Origin: Lacticaseibacillus suibinensis
GTDB taxonomy: Bacteria > Bacillota > Bacilli > Lactobacillales > Lactobacillaceae
Reading direction: 5' to 3'
Length of the DNA: 64,000 nucleotides
Assembly: GCF_003946175.1 (NCBI RefSeq)
Contig: NZ_RHOK01000009.1
Location: forward strand, 41,482-105,481
Part shown: piece by piece, positions 50,458 to 61,639 of the stretch
Position numbering within the stretch: position 1 is the first letter of the stretch
Layout of the letters: the number at the start of each line of letters is the position of its first letter
The notes under the pieces: generated by a model
What the model saw: only the letters and a program-made list of their open reading frames with translations
Databases searched by the model: none
Told to the model about the DNA's origin: nothing
Program-made: the position numbers and the translations under genes

Positions 50458-50636
50458 ATCGGCATGTGGACAACTGCTTGAAAACTTGGCCACTTGTCCG
50501 CTGACTTATCCACATGTGAACAACCACAGAATCTCGCGTTTCACTAAGTTATCCACATGACCCACAGACCCTACTACTATTACTTAAAAAGCGTATGATA
50601 TAGATAACGCTTAACGCTTGGGAGGACGAAACCAAA
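50458..50636. other. Origin region, part 2: DnaA boxes and DnaA-trio unwinding element
   Basis: DnaA boxes lie at 50465-50473 (TGTGGACAA), 50506-50514 and 50549-50557 (both TTATCCACA). The last is followed by CCCACAGA, a short GC-rich step and the triplets CTA CTA CTA TTA CTT (50571-50585), then AT-rich sequence. The layout box, GC step, triplets equals the basal unwinding system described in B. subtilis, where DnaA-trios next to the last box start strand opening. Confidence 0.88.
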
Positions 50637-51779
50637 ATGAAATTCACGATCACGCGTGCTACTTTTATCAAGTCACTGAATGATGTTTCTCGGGCCATTT
50701 CCACGAAGACCACCATTCCAATTCTGACCAACCTGAAATTGGACCTGACCGACACCGCTTTGATTTTGACCGGGAGCGATGCCGACATCTCGATTGAATC
50801 CAAAATCGATGCCACCAGCGAAACCAATGATCTGCAGGTGCAATCAACCGGCAGCATCACCTTGCCAGCGCGGTTCTTCAGCGAAATCGTCAAGCGCCTG
50901 CCAGAAAAGACGATGACCGTGGACGTTCAGGATAACTTCCAAACCGTCATCACCAGTGGCCAATCTGAATTTAAGATCAACGGGTTGGACGCCAACAACT
51001 ACCCGCGCCTGCCGGAAATTGCAGCGGAAAATCCGCTGACTGTGCCAGCCGATGTCCTGCGGCAGCTGATTGCGCAAACGGTCATCGCGGTTTCGACCCA
51101 AGAAACCCGGCCGATTTTGACTGGGGTCCACATTCAGATTCAAAATGGCCAACTGATCGCCGTCGCGACTGATTCCCATCGCTTGGCCCAGCGTGTGCTG
51201 GAACTGCCTGCCGCAGCTGGTGCCGACTATGATGTCATCATCCCAGGGAAGAGTTTGATTGAACTGGGCCGGACCCTGACCGATGAGATCGAGACCGTGG
51301 AAATTCGCTTTGCGGACAATCAAGTGTTATTCATCGCCGGCAATACGTTATTTTATTCCCGGCTGCTTGAAGGTAATTACCCAGACACCAGCCGCCTGAT
51401 TCCAACCAGCAGTACCACGACCATCGAATTCGATGCGCCAACCCTGCTGTCAGCGATTGGCCGGGCCAGCCTGCTGAGTCACGAAAGCGCCAATAACGTG
51501 GTCCGCCTGAACTTGAACGCCGATCAGCAAAGCGCCACGATTTACGGCAATTCACCAGATGTCGGGAATGTGGAAGAAGCGCTGCAGTTCACCAACCTGA
51601 CCGGTGACAATCTGGAAATTTCCTTCAACCCTGACTACATGAAGGACGCGCTGCAAGGCGTTGGCCAAACCACGATTGAGTTGGCCTTCACCGCGCCACT
51701 GCGGCCATTCACCTTGGTCCCTTCAGAGGATAAGACGCATTTCATCCAGCTGATCACGCCAGTGCGGACCTTCAGCTAA
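50637..51779 (+). CDS. dnaN: DNA polymerase III sliding clamp (beta subunit)
   Basis: The product has 380 residues. Three repeated clamp domains of about 125 residues are seen, starting MKFTITRATFIKSLNDVSRA and ending in LITPVRTF, the usual C-terminus. GGGAGG precedes the ATG. It holds the polymerase on DNA. A terminator follows, so yaaA is not read through from here in a simple way. Confidence 0.97.
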   Translation: MKFTITRATFIKSLNDVSRAISTKTTIPILTNLKLDLTDTALILTGSDADISIESKIDATSETNDLQVQSTGSITLPARFFSEIVKRLPEKTMTVDVQDNFQTVITSGQSEFKINGLDANNYPRLPEIAAENPLTVPADVLRQLIAQTVIAVSTQETRPILTGVHIQIQNGQLIAVATDSHRLAQRVLELPAAAGADYDVIIPGKSLIELGRTLTDEIETVEIRFADNQVLFIAGNTLFYSRLLEGNYPDTSRLIPTSSTTTIEFDAPTLLSAIGRASLLSHESANNVVRLNLNADQQSATIYGNSPDVGNVEEALQFTNLTGDNLEISFNPDYMKDALQGVGQTTIELAFTAPLRPFTLVPSEDKTHFIQLITPVRTFS

Positions 51780-51796
51780 GTTCAATCAGCATGACC

Positions 51797-51826
51797 TTGA
51801 CCACTCCTTGTGAGTGGTCTTTTTTG
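51797..51826 (+). terminator. Terminator after dnaN
   Basis: GACCACTC (51799-51806) pairs with GAGTGGTC (51812-51819) and is followed by seven T. Confidence 0.9.
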
Positions 51827-51879
51827 TTGCCCCGCGAAATCTCTTTTTAGCAGCGGTTCAGTTCAAAAGGAGAATGATC

Positions 51880-53157
51880 ATGAGAAAAAGCGTGTGGCTG
51901 TTACTAGTGCTGGCGTGGTTTGGGCTGCGCGGCCGGCCAGTGCAAGCAGCCGAAGATTTGTTATTTGAAAACGTCACTTGGGGCCCCGCCACGCCAGGGT
52001 TTGCCTTTGCACCACCAACGGAAGTGTGGGCGGAACAAGGGCAAGGCGGTGACTTTGCGATTGGCTATGCTTCTAGCTTGACGCCAAAGTTGACCTTTGC
52101 AGTTCTGGGTAATATCACATTTATCCGCGACGAAGCGGGCGAGCCTGAACTCACTAAGGTCAACAATTCAGGTAATGTGCAACTCTTCCGAGTGCTGGCA
52201 TCAACGCTTGGCGATCAACATTATCGGGTGCAGGTCGCCGTCCTTGACATAATCTACGAATTTCCGCTGACAGTGCACGTCATTGACAAGTTGCCGGCAG
52301 ATTTGAAGCTGAATCTGGCGGGGCAGGCCTTGCTGGATTATTTGCCGCTGCAAGCCTTTTTGGTCGATGGTCAAGGCCGCAAGTATCTTGCCAAGCTGAC
52401 GCGCACCACCGCCAAGAGTGTCTTGCTCCAGCCCACGGTGATGGTACCCACCTGGCAATCCAATTCGAAGTTGGCAAATGAAACCATGACCCTTGCTTGG
52501 GGTGAGCACAACCAAAACAGCGGCTCGTTCACTATCGTGCATCAACCGCCGCCTATCAGCTATACGCCAGGGCAGGGGCTAACGCTAACGGTACCGATTA
52601 GTTTGAGTCAGCCGCCAGAGCAGGGCCAGGTGACTTGGGCGTTGCAAAAAGCCGCCGCGCAGACCGTGATCAGCTCAACCCAAAGTCTAGCGATTAATAC
52701 GCCGGTCACCTTTACGGCGGAACAAGTGGCGCAGAGCCAAACCGTGGTGCTGTCTTTTGGATTCGGCAGTAGCAAATTCAGTTATCCGGCCAGTCCACTC
52801 CAGCCCATCACGCCGCTAGCCGCCACGCCGTTATTCAGTGGCAGCGTGGCTCTGCAGACTCTGGCCTCCCAAGCAGTGCGATTGCCTGCCCTATGGCCTG
52901 CGTTACCGATTCAGGCGACGGGCAGCTGGCAGCTGACCCTCACGGTAAGTAGCGATTTGCCAGTGCCGTACTATCTCGAGCTGGGCCCAGCGTTTGCCAA
53001 TCAGCAGGTGACCCCAAGCACCGCCGCACAGTTGGCGGGCCGGGACAATCAGATGCTCGCCTTGAGCGAAGCCGCCTTGGTGATTTTACCGACGACCAGG
53101 CTTTTAGCGGGACGGTATGCGGTCACGATTCATTTTTTATTGGTGCGCGGACCGTAG
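51880..53157 (+). CDS. Secreted protein of unknown function inserted between dnaN and yaaA
   Basis: The product has 425 residues. The second of two close ATGs (51880) is chosen; AAGGAG lies 8 bases before it. A signal peptide covers 1 to about 24 (VWLLLVLAWFGLRGRPVQAA). The rest is beta-rich and has no sortase signal or membrane helix. The C-terminal part has GSWQLTLTV (near 345) and ends RYAVTIHFLLVRGP, a pattern loosely like WxL wall-binding domains with F-L-L for the second motif; this is only a suggestion. It lies between terminator and promoter, so it is its own unit, and its position breaks the usual dnaN-yaaA order. Confidence 0.7.
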   Translation: MRKSVWLLLVLAWFGLRGRPVQAAEDLLFENVTWGPATPGFAFAPPTEVWAEQGQGGDFAIGYASSLTPKLTFAVLGNITFIRDEAGEPELTKVNNSGNVQLFRVLASTLGDQHYRVQVAVLDIIYEFPLTVHVIDKLPADLKLNLAGQALLDYLPLQAFLVDGQGRKYLAKLTRTTAKSVLLQPTVMVPTWQSNSKLANETMTLAWGEHNQNSGSFTIVHQPPPISYTPGQGLTLTVPISLSQPPEQGQVTWALQKAAAQTVISSTQSLAINTPVTFTAEQVAQSQTVVLSFGFGSSKFSYPASPLQPITPLAATPLFSGSVALQTLASQAVRLPALWPALPIQATGSWQLTLTVSSDLPVPYYLELGPAFANQQVTPSTAAQLAGRDNQMLALSEAALVILPTTRLLAGRYAVTIHFLLVRGP

Positions 53158-53320
53158 TCTTTTCAGTAAAACCCTAATTTGGCCATTTTGCGGCGGCGAT
53201 TCTTGCCTAAAACGCGAGAATGGCCTTTTTTTGCGTTTTGGGCCAAAAAGGAGGGGGACACGTATCCCAGCCTAGCCTCCGATTTAATTGGCTGATAACG
53301 CCTTTAAACGCGAAATTGGA

Positions 53321-53349
53321 TTGAAGGCACGCCTTAAAAACGGTATAAT
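53321..53349 (+). promoter_or_regulatory. Promoter of the yaaA-recF-gyrB operon
   Basis: TTGAAG (53321-53326), 17 bases, then TATAAT (53344-53349), 57 bases before yaaA. Confidence 0.8.
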
Positions 53350-53405
53350 ATATAAGTAATGAATCGCGCTTTTGCGATATTTTTAGCGTCAAAGGAGGGG
53401 CTACG

Positions 53406-53621
53406 ATGACGACGGTTCCAATTACGACCGCGTTCATCACTTTAGGGCAACTGTTGAAAGATGCCGGGGTGATCGATAGCGGTGGGGCAGCGAAACATTT
53501 TCTCAGAGAAAATCGAGTGTTAGTGAATCAAACGCCGGAGGACCGGCGTGGTCGTAAGCTAGAAGCAGGAGATGTGGTGCAGCTCGAAGATGGCACAACG
53601 TTGACTGTTGAACGGGCGTGA
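53406..53621 (+). CDS. yaaA: S4 domain RNA-binding protein YaaA
   Basis: The product has 71 residues, one S4 domain: ITLGQLLKDAGVIDSGGAAK, then FLRENRVLVNQTPEDRRGRK and LEAGDVVQLE. It is always found before recF in this block and may bind ribosomal RNA. Its stop overlaps the GTG start of recF by 4 bases, so the two are translationally coupled. Confidence 0.95.
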   Translation: MTTVPITTAFITLGQLLKDAGVIDSGGAAKHFLRENRVLVNQTPEDRRGRKLEAGDVVQLEDGTTLTVERA

Positions 53622-54733
53622 AGCTTGAGCATCTAACCCTTCGCAACTATCGGAATTACGCGCAAGTCGACACCGACTTTTCCCCGCAGATCAATGTCTT
53701 GATCGGCGAAAACGCGCAAGGCAAAACCAATTTGCTGGAGGCGGTGTATGTGTTGGCGTTAGCACGAAGCCATCGCACCAGCAATGACAAGGAATTGATT
53801 CGCTTCGGTGAGCAATTCGCCAAGGTTTCCGGCAGTGTTAGCCGTAGCCGTGGTTTGACCCAGCTGGAACTGATCATTTCGACGCAAGGCAAACGCGCGC
53901 GGGTCAATCGCATCGAGCAGCCGAAGTTGTCGCAGTACTTAGGCCAGTTTAACGTGGTGCTGTTTGCCCCAGAGGATCTGGCGATTGTTAAAGGCAGTCC
54001 GGCGAACCGGCGGCGCTTCATCGACATGGAGTTCGGCCAGATGAGCGGGAAATACCTGTACAACTTGACCCAATACCGGGTGATGTTGAAGCAGCGCAAT
54101 GCCTATCTCAAGCAGCTGAAGTTTCATCAGGCCAAAGACTTGGTTTACCTCGATGTCTTATCCGATCAGCTGGCGGCCTATGGTGCCGAAATCGTGGCCG
54201 CGCGGGAAACGCTGCTTCAGCAAATGGCCGGCTTTGCGGCAACCATTCATCAAGACATCACCAAAGGCAAGGAAACCTTGACCTTTGCGTATCAAACCCA
54301 GGTGCCGGAAAAAGCCCGCGGCAGCGTCGAGGAGGCGTATCACGCCTTTGAGCAGCTGTATGCCGAGCATCGCCGCCGCGAAGTCGAGCAAGGCACCACC
54401 CTGGTGGGACCGCACCGCGACGATGTGGCCTTTATCGTTAACGATAAAAACGTGGCGAATTTTGGCAGCCAAGGCCAGCAGCGCACCACCGCTTTGGCCG
54501 TCAAGCTGGCGGAAATCGACTTGATGAAGGCGCAAACTGGCGAGTATCCGGTGCTGCTGCTGGATGATGTGCTTTCTGAGCTGGATGATATGCGCCAGAC
54601 CCATCTGCTGAAGGCCATTCAAAACAAAGTCCAAACGTTTTTAACCACCACCAGTTTGGATGGTATTGCCCAGGAAATAATCGAGACCCCTGCGGTCTTT
54701 CACGTGAATAACGGGGTGCTAGCGGCCGATTAG
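53618..54733 (+). CDS. recF: DNA replication and repair protein RecF
   Basis: The product has 371 residues with a GTG start. It has Walker A GENAQGKTNLLEAVY (about 30-44), the ABC signature FGSQGQQRTTALAVKL, and Walker B VLLLDDVLSELD. RecF helps load RecA at gaps. A parS-like 13 of 16 match lies near its end and is not counted as a site. Confidence 0.96.
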   Translation: MKLEHLTLRNYRNYAQVDTDFSPQINVLIGENAQGKTNLLEAVYVLALARSHRTSNDKELIRFGEQFAKVSGSVSRSRGLTQLELIISTQGKRARVNRIEQPKLSQYLGQFNVVLFAPEDLAIVKGSPANRRRFIDMEFGQMSGKYLYNLTQYRVMLKQRNAYLKQLKFHQAKDLVYLDVLSDQLAAYGAEIVAARETLLQQMAGFAATIHQDITKGKETLTFAYQTQVPEKARGSVEEAYHAFEQLYAEHRRREVEQGTTLVGPHRDDVAFIVNDKNVANFGSQGQQRTTALAVKLAEIDLMKAQTGEYPVLLLDDVLSELDDMRQTHLLKAIQNKVQTFLTTTSLDGIAQEIIETPAVFHVNNGVLAAD

Positions 54734-56734
<2,001 letters not shown>

Positions 56735-56794
56735 TTAAGCAGGAACGGTTGGGGTTGCGCGGCGCGTCGGACTTTCGCCGACCTCCGCAGCCTG

Positions 56795-56917
56795 TAGTTG
56801 CGCTCAGCGGGGCAACGCTCGAGCGATTAGCTACACCTCAGTCCTCGAAGCCAAAGAACGGCTTCAATGCCTGAGGTTAGGCTAATCGTCGAGCTAAATG
56901 CGCCCCGCTTCGCAGCC
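56795..56917 (+). repeat. Palindromic element copy, gyrB-gyrA gap, 1 of 4
   Basis: The element is 123 bp. Outer arms GCGGGGC with GCCCCGC, middle arms GCTCGA with TCGAGC and CGATTAGC with GCTAATCG, inner arms ACCTCAG with CTGAGGT, tip GAAGCC with GGCTTC. It is identical over all 123 bases to copy 4 (57176-57298). A leftover tail of another copy (GCCGACCTCCGCAGCC) stands just before it at 56777-56793. Confidence 0.92.
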
Positions 56918-56921
56918 TAGA

Positions 56922-57046
56922 TAGTTGCGCTCCGGATGGCCAACGCCTGAGCAGCTAGCTACGCCAGAAGCCTCACCGCCAAAAAGCGGCGGCAATGCTT
57001 CCGGCTAGGCTACCTGTCAGGCTAAGCGCGGCCACCCTCCGCAGCC
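56922..57046 (+). repeat. Palindromic element copy, gyrB-gyrA gap, 2 of 4
   Basis: The element is 125 bp with the same ends (TAGTTGCGCT, CCGCAGCC) but other arm sequences: GGATGGCC with GGCCACCC, GCCTGA with TCAGGC, CAGAAGC with GCTTCCG, and tip CCGCC with GGCGG. Confidence 0.9.
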
Positions 57047-57050
57047 TGGA

Positions 57051-57173
57051 TAGTTGCGCTCCGGTCGGCAACGTCCGAGCGATTAGCTACGCCGGAAGCC
57101 TCGCCAGCAAAAAGCGCTGGCAATGCTTCCGGCTAGGCTATTCGTCGGACTAAGCCCGCCGACCTTCGCAGCC
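57051..57173 (+). repeat. Palindromic element copy, gyrB-gyrA gap, 3 of 4
   Basis: The element is 123 bp. Arms: GGTCGGC with GCCGACC, GTCCGA with TCGGAC, GCCGGAAGC with GCTTCCGGC, tip GCCAGC with GCTGGC. Both arms differ from the neighbouring copies, but pairing is kept. Confidence 0.9.
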
Positions 57174-57175
57174 CG

Positions 57176-57298
57176 TAGTTGCGCTCAGCGGGGCAACGCT
57201 CGAGCGATTAGCTACACCTCAGTCCTCGAAGCCAAAGAACGGCTTCAATGCCTGAGGTTAGGCTAATCGTCGAGCTAAATGCGCCCCGCTTCGCAGCC
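57176..57298 (+). repeat. Palindromic element copy, gyrB-gyrA gap, 4 of 4
   Basis: Identical to copy 1 over 123 bases. It ends 27 bases before the gyrA start, next to the gyrA ribosome binding site (GAGAGGAGA). Confidence 0.92.
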
Positions 57299-57325
57299 TG
57301 ATATAGAGAGGAGACCTTTTGCTTT

Positions 57326-59965
57326 ATGGATGATCGTCAAGAAAGCCGGATTACCAATGTTAATCTAGCTAAAACGATGAAAACCTCATTCTTGGAGTAC
57401 GCAATGAGTGTCATTGTGGCGCGGGCTTTGCCTGACGTGCGCGATGGGCTCAAGCCGGTGCAACGCCGGATTTTGTACGGCATGAATGAACTCGGCGTGA
57501 CGCCAGATAAGCCTTATAAGAAGTCGGCCCGGATCGTCGGGGATGTCATGGGGAAATATCACCCCCATGGCGATTCCTCGATTTACGAAGGCATGGTGCG
57601 CATGGCGCAGGACTTCTCGTATCGCTATATGCTGGTTGATGGTCACGGGAACTTTGGCTCTGTCGATGGGGATGGCGCCGCGGCGATGCGTTACACCGAA
57701 GCCCGGATGAGTAAAATCACCCTGGAAATGCTGCGCGACATCAACAAAGACACCATCGATTACCAAGACAACTATGATGGTTCCGAAAAAGAACCGGTCG
57801 TTTTGCCAGCGCGCTTCCCGAATTTGCTGGTCAACGGCGCGACGGGGATTGCGGTGGGGATGACCACCAATATTCCGCCACATAACCTGGCCGAAGTGAT
57901 TTCGGCGCTGCACATTTTGATGGATAACCCTGATGCCACTACCGCCGATTTGATGACGGCTTTGCCTGGCCCTGACTTTCCTACCGGGGCGCTGGTGATC
58001 GGCAAGTCCGGCATTCGCCACGCCTATGAAACCGGGAAAGGCACCATTATCGTGCGCGCCAAAACCGAGATTCAGACGGAAAAGAGTGGCAAGGAACGCA
58101 TCATTGTCACCGAAATTCCATACATGGTTAACAAAGCCAAGCTGGTTGAACGCATTGCGGAACTGGCACGGGAAAAGAAAATTGATGGTATCACCGACCT
58201 GAACGATGAATCGGACCGCGATGGGATGCGGATCACCATCGACGTGCGCCGCGACATGAGCGCCAGCGTAGTTTTGAATAACCTGTTCAAGCTGACCCCG
58301 ATGCAAACTGGGTTCTCCTTCAACATGGTCGCCATTGTCAACGGCGCGCCGAAGACCCTTAGCTTGAAGGAAATCCTGACCTACTACCTGCAGCATCAGG
58401 AAATCGTCATTCGCCGGCGGACCGAATTCGACTTGAAGAAAGCCGAAGCACGGGCCCACATTTTGGAAGGCTTGAAGATTGCGCTGGACCACATCGACGA
58501 AATCATCAGCATTATCCGTGGCAGTGAAACTGGCGATAAGGCGAAGGTCATTTTGATGGATAAGTTCTCGTTATCCGACAAGCAAAGCCAAGCCATTTTG
58601 GATATGCGGCTAGTGCGGCTGACCGGTTTGGAACGCGAGAAGGTCGAAAATGAATACAACGATGTCTTGGCCGCCATTGCCGACTACAAAGACATCTTGG
58701 CGAAGCCGGAACGCATTCACCAAATCATTTACGACGAACTGCTGGAAATCCAGAAGAAGTTCGGCGACAAGCGCCGCACGGAATTGCTGGTCGGGGAAGA
58801 TCTGACCATTGAAGATGAAGACCTCATCGAAGAGGAAAACGTGGTCATCACGTTGACGCATAATGGTTACGTCAAGCGCTTGCCAGCCGATGAATTCAAG
58901 AGCCAAAACCGCGGCGGTCGCGGCGTTCAAGGCATGGGTGTGCATGATGATGACTTTGTGGAACATCTGGTCACCACCTCGACTCATGACCTGCTATTGT
59001 TCTTCACCAACACCGGGAAGGTTTACCGCAGCAAGGGTTACGAAATTCCGGAATACAGCCGCACCGCGAAGGGCATTCCGATCATCAACTTGCTGGGCAT
59101 TGACAATAACGAAAAGGTGCAAACGGTCATCAACATCAAGCCGCATGATCCAGAAAGCGACGAGGATACCAGCAACGACTACCTCTTCTTCGTTACCCGT
59201 AACGGGATTGTCAAGCGCACGCCGGTCAGCGACTTCTACAACATTCGCAAAAACGGCCTGATAGCCTTGAACATGAAGGACGGGGATGAACTGAGCAACG
59301 TCATTGCCACGCATGCCGATGACATCATGTTTATCGGCACGCACCTCGGCTACTCGGTCACCTTCAAGGCCGAAGACGTCCGCAGCATGGGCCGTAGCGC
59401 TACTGGGGTCCGCGGCGTGCGCCTGCGTGAAGGCGATTATGTCGTTGGCTCCGATATCTTGAAGCCAGATTCCGAAGTCTTTGTCATTTCCGAAAAGGGT
59501 TACGGCAAACGCACTGCCGCCAGCGAATATCCAATCAAGGGTCGCGGCGGTAAGGGGATTAAGACGGCGAATATCACCAGCAAGAACGGTCCGCTGGCAG
59601 GCGTCACCACGGTTACCGGCGAGGAAGACATCATGGTCATCACCGATGCCGGTGTCATGATTCGCTTCAGCAGCCAAACCGTTTCCCAAACCGGTCGCAG
59701 CACGCTCGGCGTGCGGCTGATTCGGGTTGATGAAGGGTCGAAGGTTGCCACCATGGCGAAATTGGATCCAGAACCTGACGAACCAGATACGCCAACTGAA
59801 GCTGCTGCTGATGGCAAGCCAGCTGAAGACGCAGAAACAGCCGCAGACGGCGCGAACACCGAGGCCCCAGCAGGAGATGCTGATGCCCAAGTCAACGAGC
59901 TCCTGCGCCGCGCTGAGGCCGATCAGGACGATCAGGCTACCGATGACGACGAGGATAAGGACTAA
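57326..59965 (+). CDS. gyrA: DNA gyrase subunit A
   Basis: The product has 879 residues. It has the quinolone-resistance region [17 protein letters not shown] with wild-type Ser and Glu, the active Tyr in AMRYTEARM (about 125) and the C-terminal beta-pinwheel with the GyrA box ([10 protein letters not shown], about 532). After about residue 820 there is an acidic Ala/Asp/Glu tail of 60 residues ending DDDEDKD, longer than in many relatives. Gyrase cuts and rejoins DNA. Confidence 0.98.
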   Translation: MDDRQESRITNVNLAKTMKTSFLEYAMSVIVARALPDVRDGLKPVQRRILYGMNELGVTPDKPYKKSARIVGDVMGKYHPHGDSSIYEGMVRMAQDFSYRYMLVDGHGNFGSVDGDGAAAMRYTEARMSKITLEMLRDINKDTIDYQDNYDGSEKEPVVLPARFPNLLVNGATGIAVGMTTNIPPHNLAEVISALHILMDNPDATTADLMTALPGPDFPTGALVIGKSGIRHAYETGKGTIIVRAKTEIQTEKSGKERIIVTEIPYMVNKAKLVERIAELAREKKIDGITDLNDESDRDGMRITIDVRRDMSASVVLNNLFKLTPMQTGFSFNMVAIVNGAPKTLSLKEILTYYLQHQEIVIRRRTEFDLKKAEARAHILEGLKIALDHIDEIISIIRGSETGDKAKVILMDKFSLSDKQSQAILDMRLVRLTGLEREKVENEYNDVLAAIADYKDILAKPERIHQIIYDELLEIQKKFGDKRRTELLVGEDLTIEDEDLIEEENVVITLTHNGYVKRLPADEFKSQNRGGRGVQGMGVHDDDFVEHLVTTSTHDLLLFFTNTGKVYRSKGYEIPEYSRTAKGIPIINLLGIDNNEKVQTVINIKPHDPESDEDTSNDYLFFVTRNGIVKRTPVSDFYNIRKNGLIALNMKDGDELSNVIATHADDIMFIGTHLGYSVTFKAEDVRSMGRSATGVRGVRLREGDYVVGSDILKPDSEVFVISEKGYGKRTAASEYPIKGRGGKGIKTANITSKNGPLAGVTTVTGEEDIMVITDAGVMIRFSSQTVSQTGRSTLGVRLIRVDEGSKVATMAKLDPEPDEPDTPTEAAADGKPAEDAETAADGANTEAPAGDADAQVNELLRRAEADQDDQATDDDEDKD

Positions 59966-59979
59966 GCAACTGAATGACG

Positions 59980-60012
59980 AAAGCCAAGACCGAATGGGGT
60001 CTTGGCTTTTTT
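59980..60012 (+). terminator. Terminator after gyrA
   Basis: AAAGCCAAGACC pairs with GGTCTTGGCTTT and is followed by T. Confidence 0.92.
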
Positions 60013-60160
60013 GTTTTTGAGGAAGCAGGACAGCTTTTTGCGTAATTATTAGCTAGAGGCAGTGTTAAGCGCAATCCTGATTCTGCGTCTCGCACACAGA
60101 ACCTAGCCAGCGAATTAGCTTGAGTGCGACGCGTTTGTATGATAAACTACTAGCTTGTGA

Positions 60161-60208
60161 GCATGTGCCCTTTGGCGCGTGCTGACTCCTTGCCCCAGGG
60201 AATGGGGC
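60161..60208 (+). promoter_or_regulatory. Structured leader of the rpsF operon
   Basis: Two hairpins precede rpsF: GCATGTGCC with GGCGCGTGC (60161-60182, two G-T pairs) and GCCCC with GGGGC (60192-60208). Leaders of rpsF operons are often bound by the S6:S18 pair for feedback control, but the known bulged CCG element was not found, so this is tentative. Confidence 0.4.
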
Positions 60209-60237
60209 CAAAAGTCCATAAGGAGGTGAACTGTCAA

Positions 60238-60534
60238 ATGGCTGAAACTAAGTATGAAGTAACTTACATTATTCGTCCTGATATCGACGAAGAAGCAAAG
60301 GCTCAACTGGTTGAACGTTTTGACAATATTCTGAAGGAAAATGGTGCCAACATCATTGATTCCAAGGATTGGCAAAAGCGTAAGTTTGCTTACGAGATCA
60401 AGAAGTACTCGGAAGGCACTTACCACATCGTTAACCTGACCGCTAACGATTCCAAGGCGATCGACGAATTCGACCGTCTTGCCAAGATCTCTGGCGATAT
60501 CCTTCGTCAAATGATCGTCGTTCGCGAAGACTAG
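60238..60534 (+). CDS. rpsF: 30S ribosomal protein S6
   Basis: The product has 98 residues. ATG at 60238 has AAGGAGG 10 bases before it. Family marks: [20 protein letters not shown] and [19 protein letters not shown]. It starts the rpsF-ssb-rpsR operon. Confidence 0.97.
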   Translation: MAETKYEVTYIIRPDIDEEAKAQLVERFDNILKENGANIIDSKDWQKRKFAYEIKKYSEGTYHIVNLTANDSKAIDEFDRLAKISGDILRQMIVVRED

Positions 60535-60561
60535 TTTTCGTAAAAAAGGGGGCGCATCGGG

Positions 60562-61131
60562 ATGATCAATAACGTTTCATTAACCGGCCGCTTAACGCGG
60601 GATGTTGATTTACGTTACACCCAAAGTGGGACCGCTGTTGGGACATTCACCCTTGCCGTTGATCGGCAATTCACGAATGCTCAAGGGCAGCGAGAGACCG
60701 ACTTCATCAACTGTGTGATCTGGCGTAAAAGCGCTGAAAACTTCAGCAACTTTACCCGTAAAGGTTCCATGGTTGGCGTTGAAGGCCACATCCAAACGCG
60801 GAATTATGACAACAACGCCGGCCAACGGGTTTACGTGACCGAAGTTGTCGTTGAGAATTTTGCGTTGCTCGAAAGTAAGGCGACCACGCAAGCGCGGCCG
60901 TCCGAACCAGCAAACCCGCAAGGCGGCAATGGTGCATCGTATGGCAGTCAGCCGCAGTTCGGTGGCAATAGCCAGCCAGCTCAGCCTCAGACGCCTAACT
61001 TTGGCCAGAACCCCGCACCATCGCAACCTGCAAGCCAAGGCAACCAGCCTGCGCAACCAGATAATAGTGCCGATCCGTTTGCCAATAATGGTAAAACCAT
61101 CGACATTTCCGATGATGATTTGCCGTTCTAG
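60562..61131 (+). CDS. ssb: Single-stranded DNA-binding protein
   Basis: The product has 189 residues. It has an OB fold (about 1-105) with NNVSLTGRLTRDVDLRYT and FINCVIWRKSAENF, a Gln/Pro/Asn-rich linker, and the acidic tip DISDDDLPF that binds partner proteins. It lies between rpsF and rpsR as usual. Confidence 0.97.
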   Translation: MINNVSLTGRLTRDVDLRYTQSGTAVGTFTLAVDRQFTNAQGQRETDFINCVIWRKSAENFSNFTRKGSMVGVEGHIQTRNYDNNAGQRVYVTEVVVENFALLESKATTQARPSEPANPQGGNGASYGSQPQFGGNSQPAQPQTPNFGQNPAPSQPASQGNQPAQPDNSADPFANNGKTIDISDDDLPF

Positions 61132-61177
61132 GACTACAGCCATATTTGGCTGATCAATGAGAAAAGGAGTGATTTCC

Positions 61178-61414
61178 ATGGCACAACAACGTCGTGGTGG
61201 CCGTCGTCGTCGTAAAGTCGACTTCATCGCCGCTAACCATATCGAATATATCGACTACAAAGACACGAACTTGTTGGAACGGTTCATCTCTGAACGTGGT
61301 AAGATTTTGCCACGTCGGGTAACCGGCACCAGCGCTAAGAACCAGCGTAAGCTGACGATCGCAATCAAGCGGTCCCGGATCATGGGTCTTTTGCCATTCG
61401 TTGCTGAAGACTAA
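61178..61414 (+). CDS. rpsR: 30S ribosomal protein S18
   Basis: The product has 78 residues. ATG at 61178 ([13 protein letters not shown]) follows [26 protein letters not shown] and [19 protein letters not shown] match S18. A terminator follows. Confidence 0.97.
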   Translation: MAQQRRGGRRRRKVDFIAANHIEYIDYKDTNLLERFISERGKILPRRVTGTSAKNQRKLTIAIKRSRIMGLLPFVAED

Positions 61415-61423
61415 TCTGGTTTT

Positions 61424-61463
61424 CTTCCCGCCCCTCGGCATTTGCTGAAGGACGGGATTTTTT
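61424..61463 (+). terminator. Terminator after rpsR
   Basis: TCCCG pairs with CGGGA around a loop that folds further, followed by seven T. Confidence 0.75.
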
Positions 61464-61469
61464 TGCGTT

Positions 61470-61509
61470 TAGGCTAATCGTCGAGCTAAGTGCGCCCCGC
61501 TTCGCAGCC
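61470..61509 (+). repeat. Truncated palindromic element (3' third only)
   Basis: GGCTAATCGTCGAGCTAA and CGCCCCGCTTCGCAGCC match the end of the copies in the gyrB-gyrA gap, but the left two thirds are missing. Confidence 0.85.
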
Positions 61510-61512
61510 TGA

Positions 61513-61635
61513 TAGTTGCGCTCAGCGGGGCAACGCTCGAGCGATTAGCTACACCTCAGTCCTCGAAGCCAAAGAACGGCTTCAATGCCTGAGGTTAGGC
61601 TACTCGTCGAGCTAAATGCGCCCCGCTTCGCAGCC
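61513..61635 (+). repeat. Palindromic element copy after rpsR
   Basis: It differs by one base (C for A near the middle of the right arm) from copies 56795-56917 and 57176-57298. This change makes one mismatch in the stem, suggesting a young duplication. Confidence 0.92.
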
Positions 61636-61639
61636 TAGA

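Noticed and set aside
54696..54711. A parS-like sequence near the end of recF
   Set aside because: Only 13 of 16 bases match (TCTTTCACGTGAATAA), with mismatches in the conserved right half; kept out of the count.
56795..57298. Tandem repeats as a CRISPR array
   Set aside because: The units are about 123 bp, are palindromic over their whole length, have 2-4 base linkers and no unique spacers; no cas genes are present.
57386..58492. A 368-codon open frame on the minus strand inside gyrA
   Set aside because: gyrA is complete and highly conserved; the frame has no start signal and its protein resembles no family. It is a by-product of codon bias.
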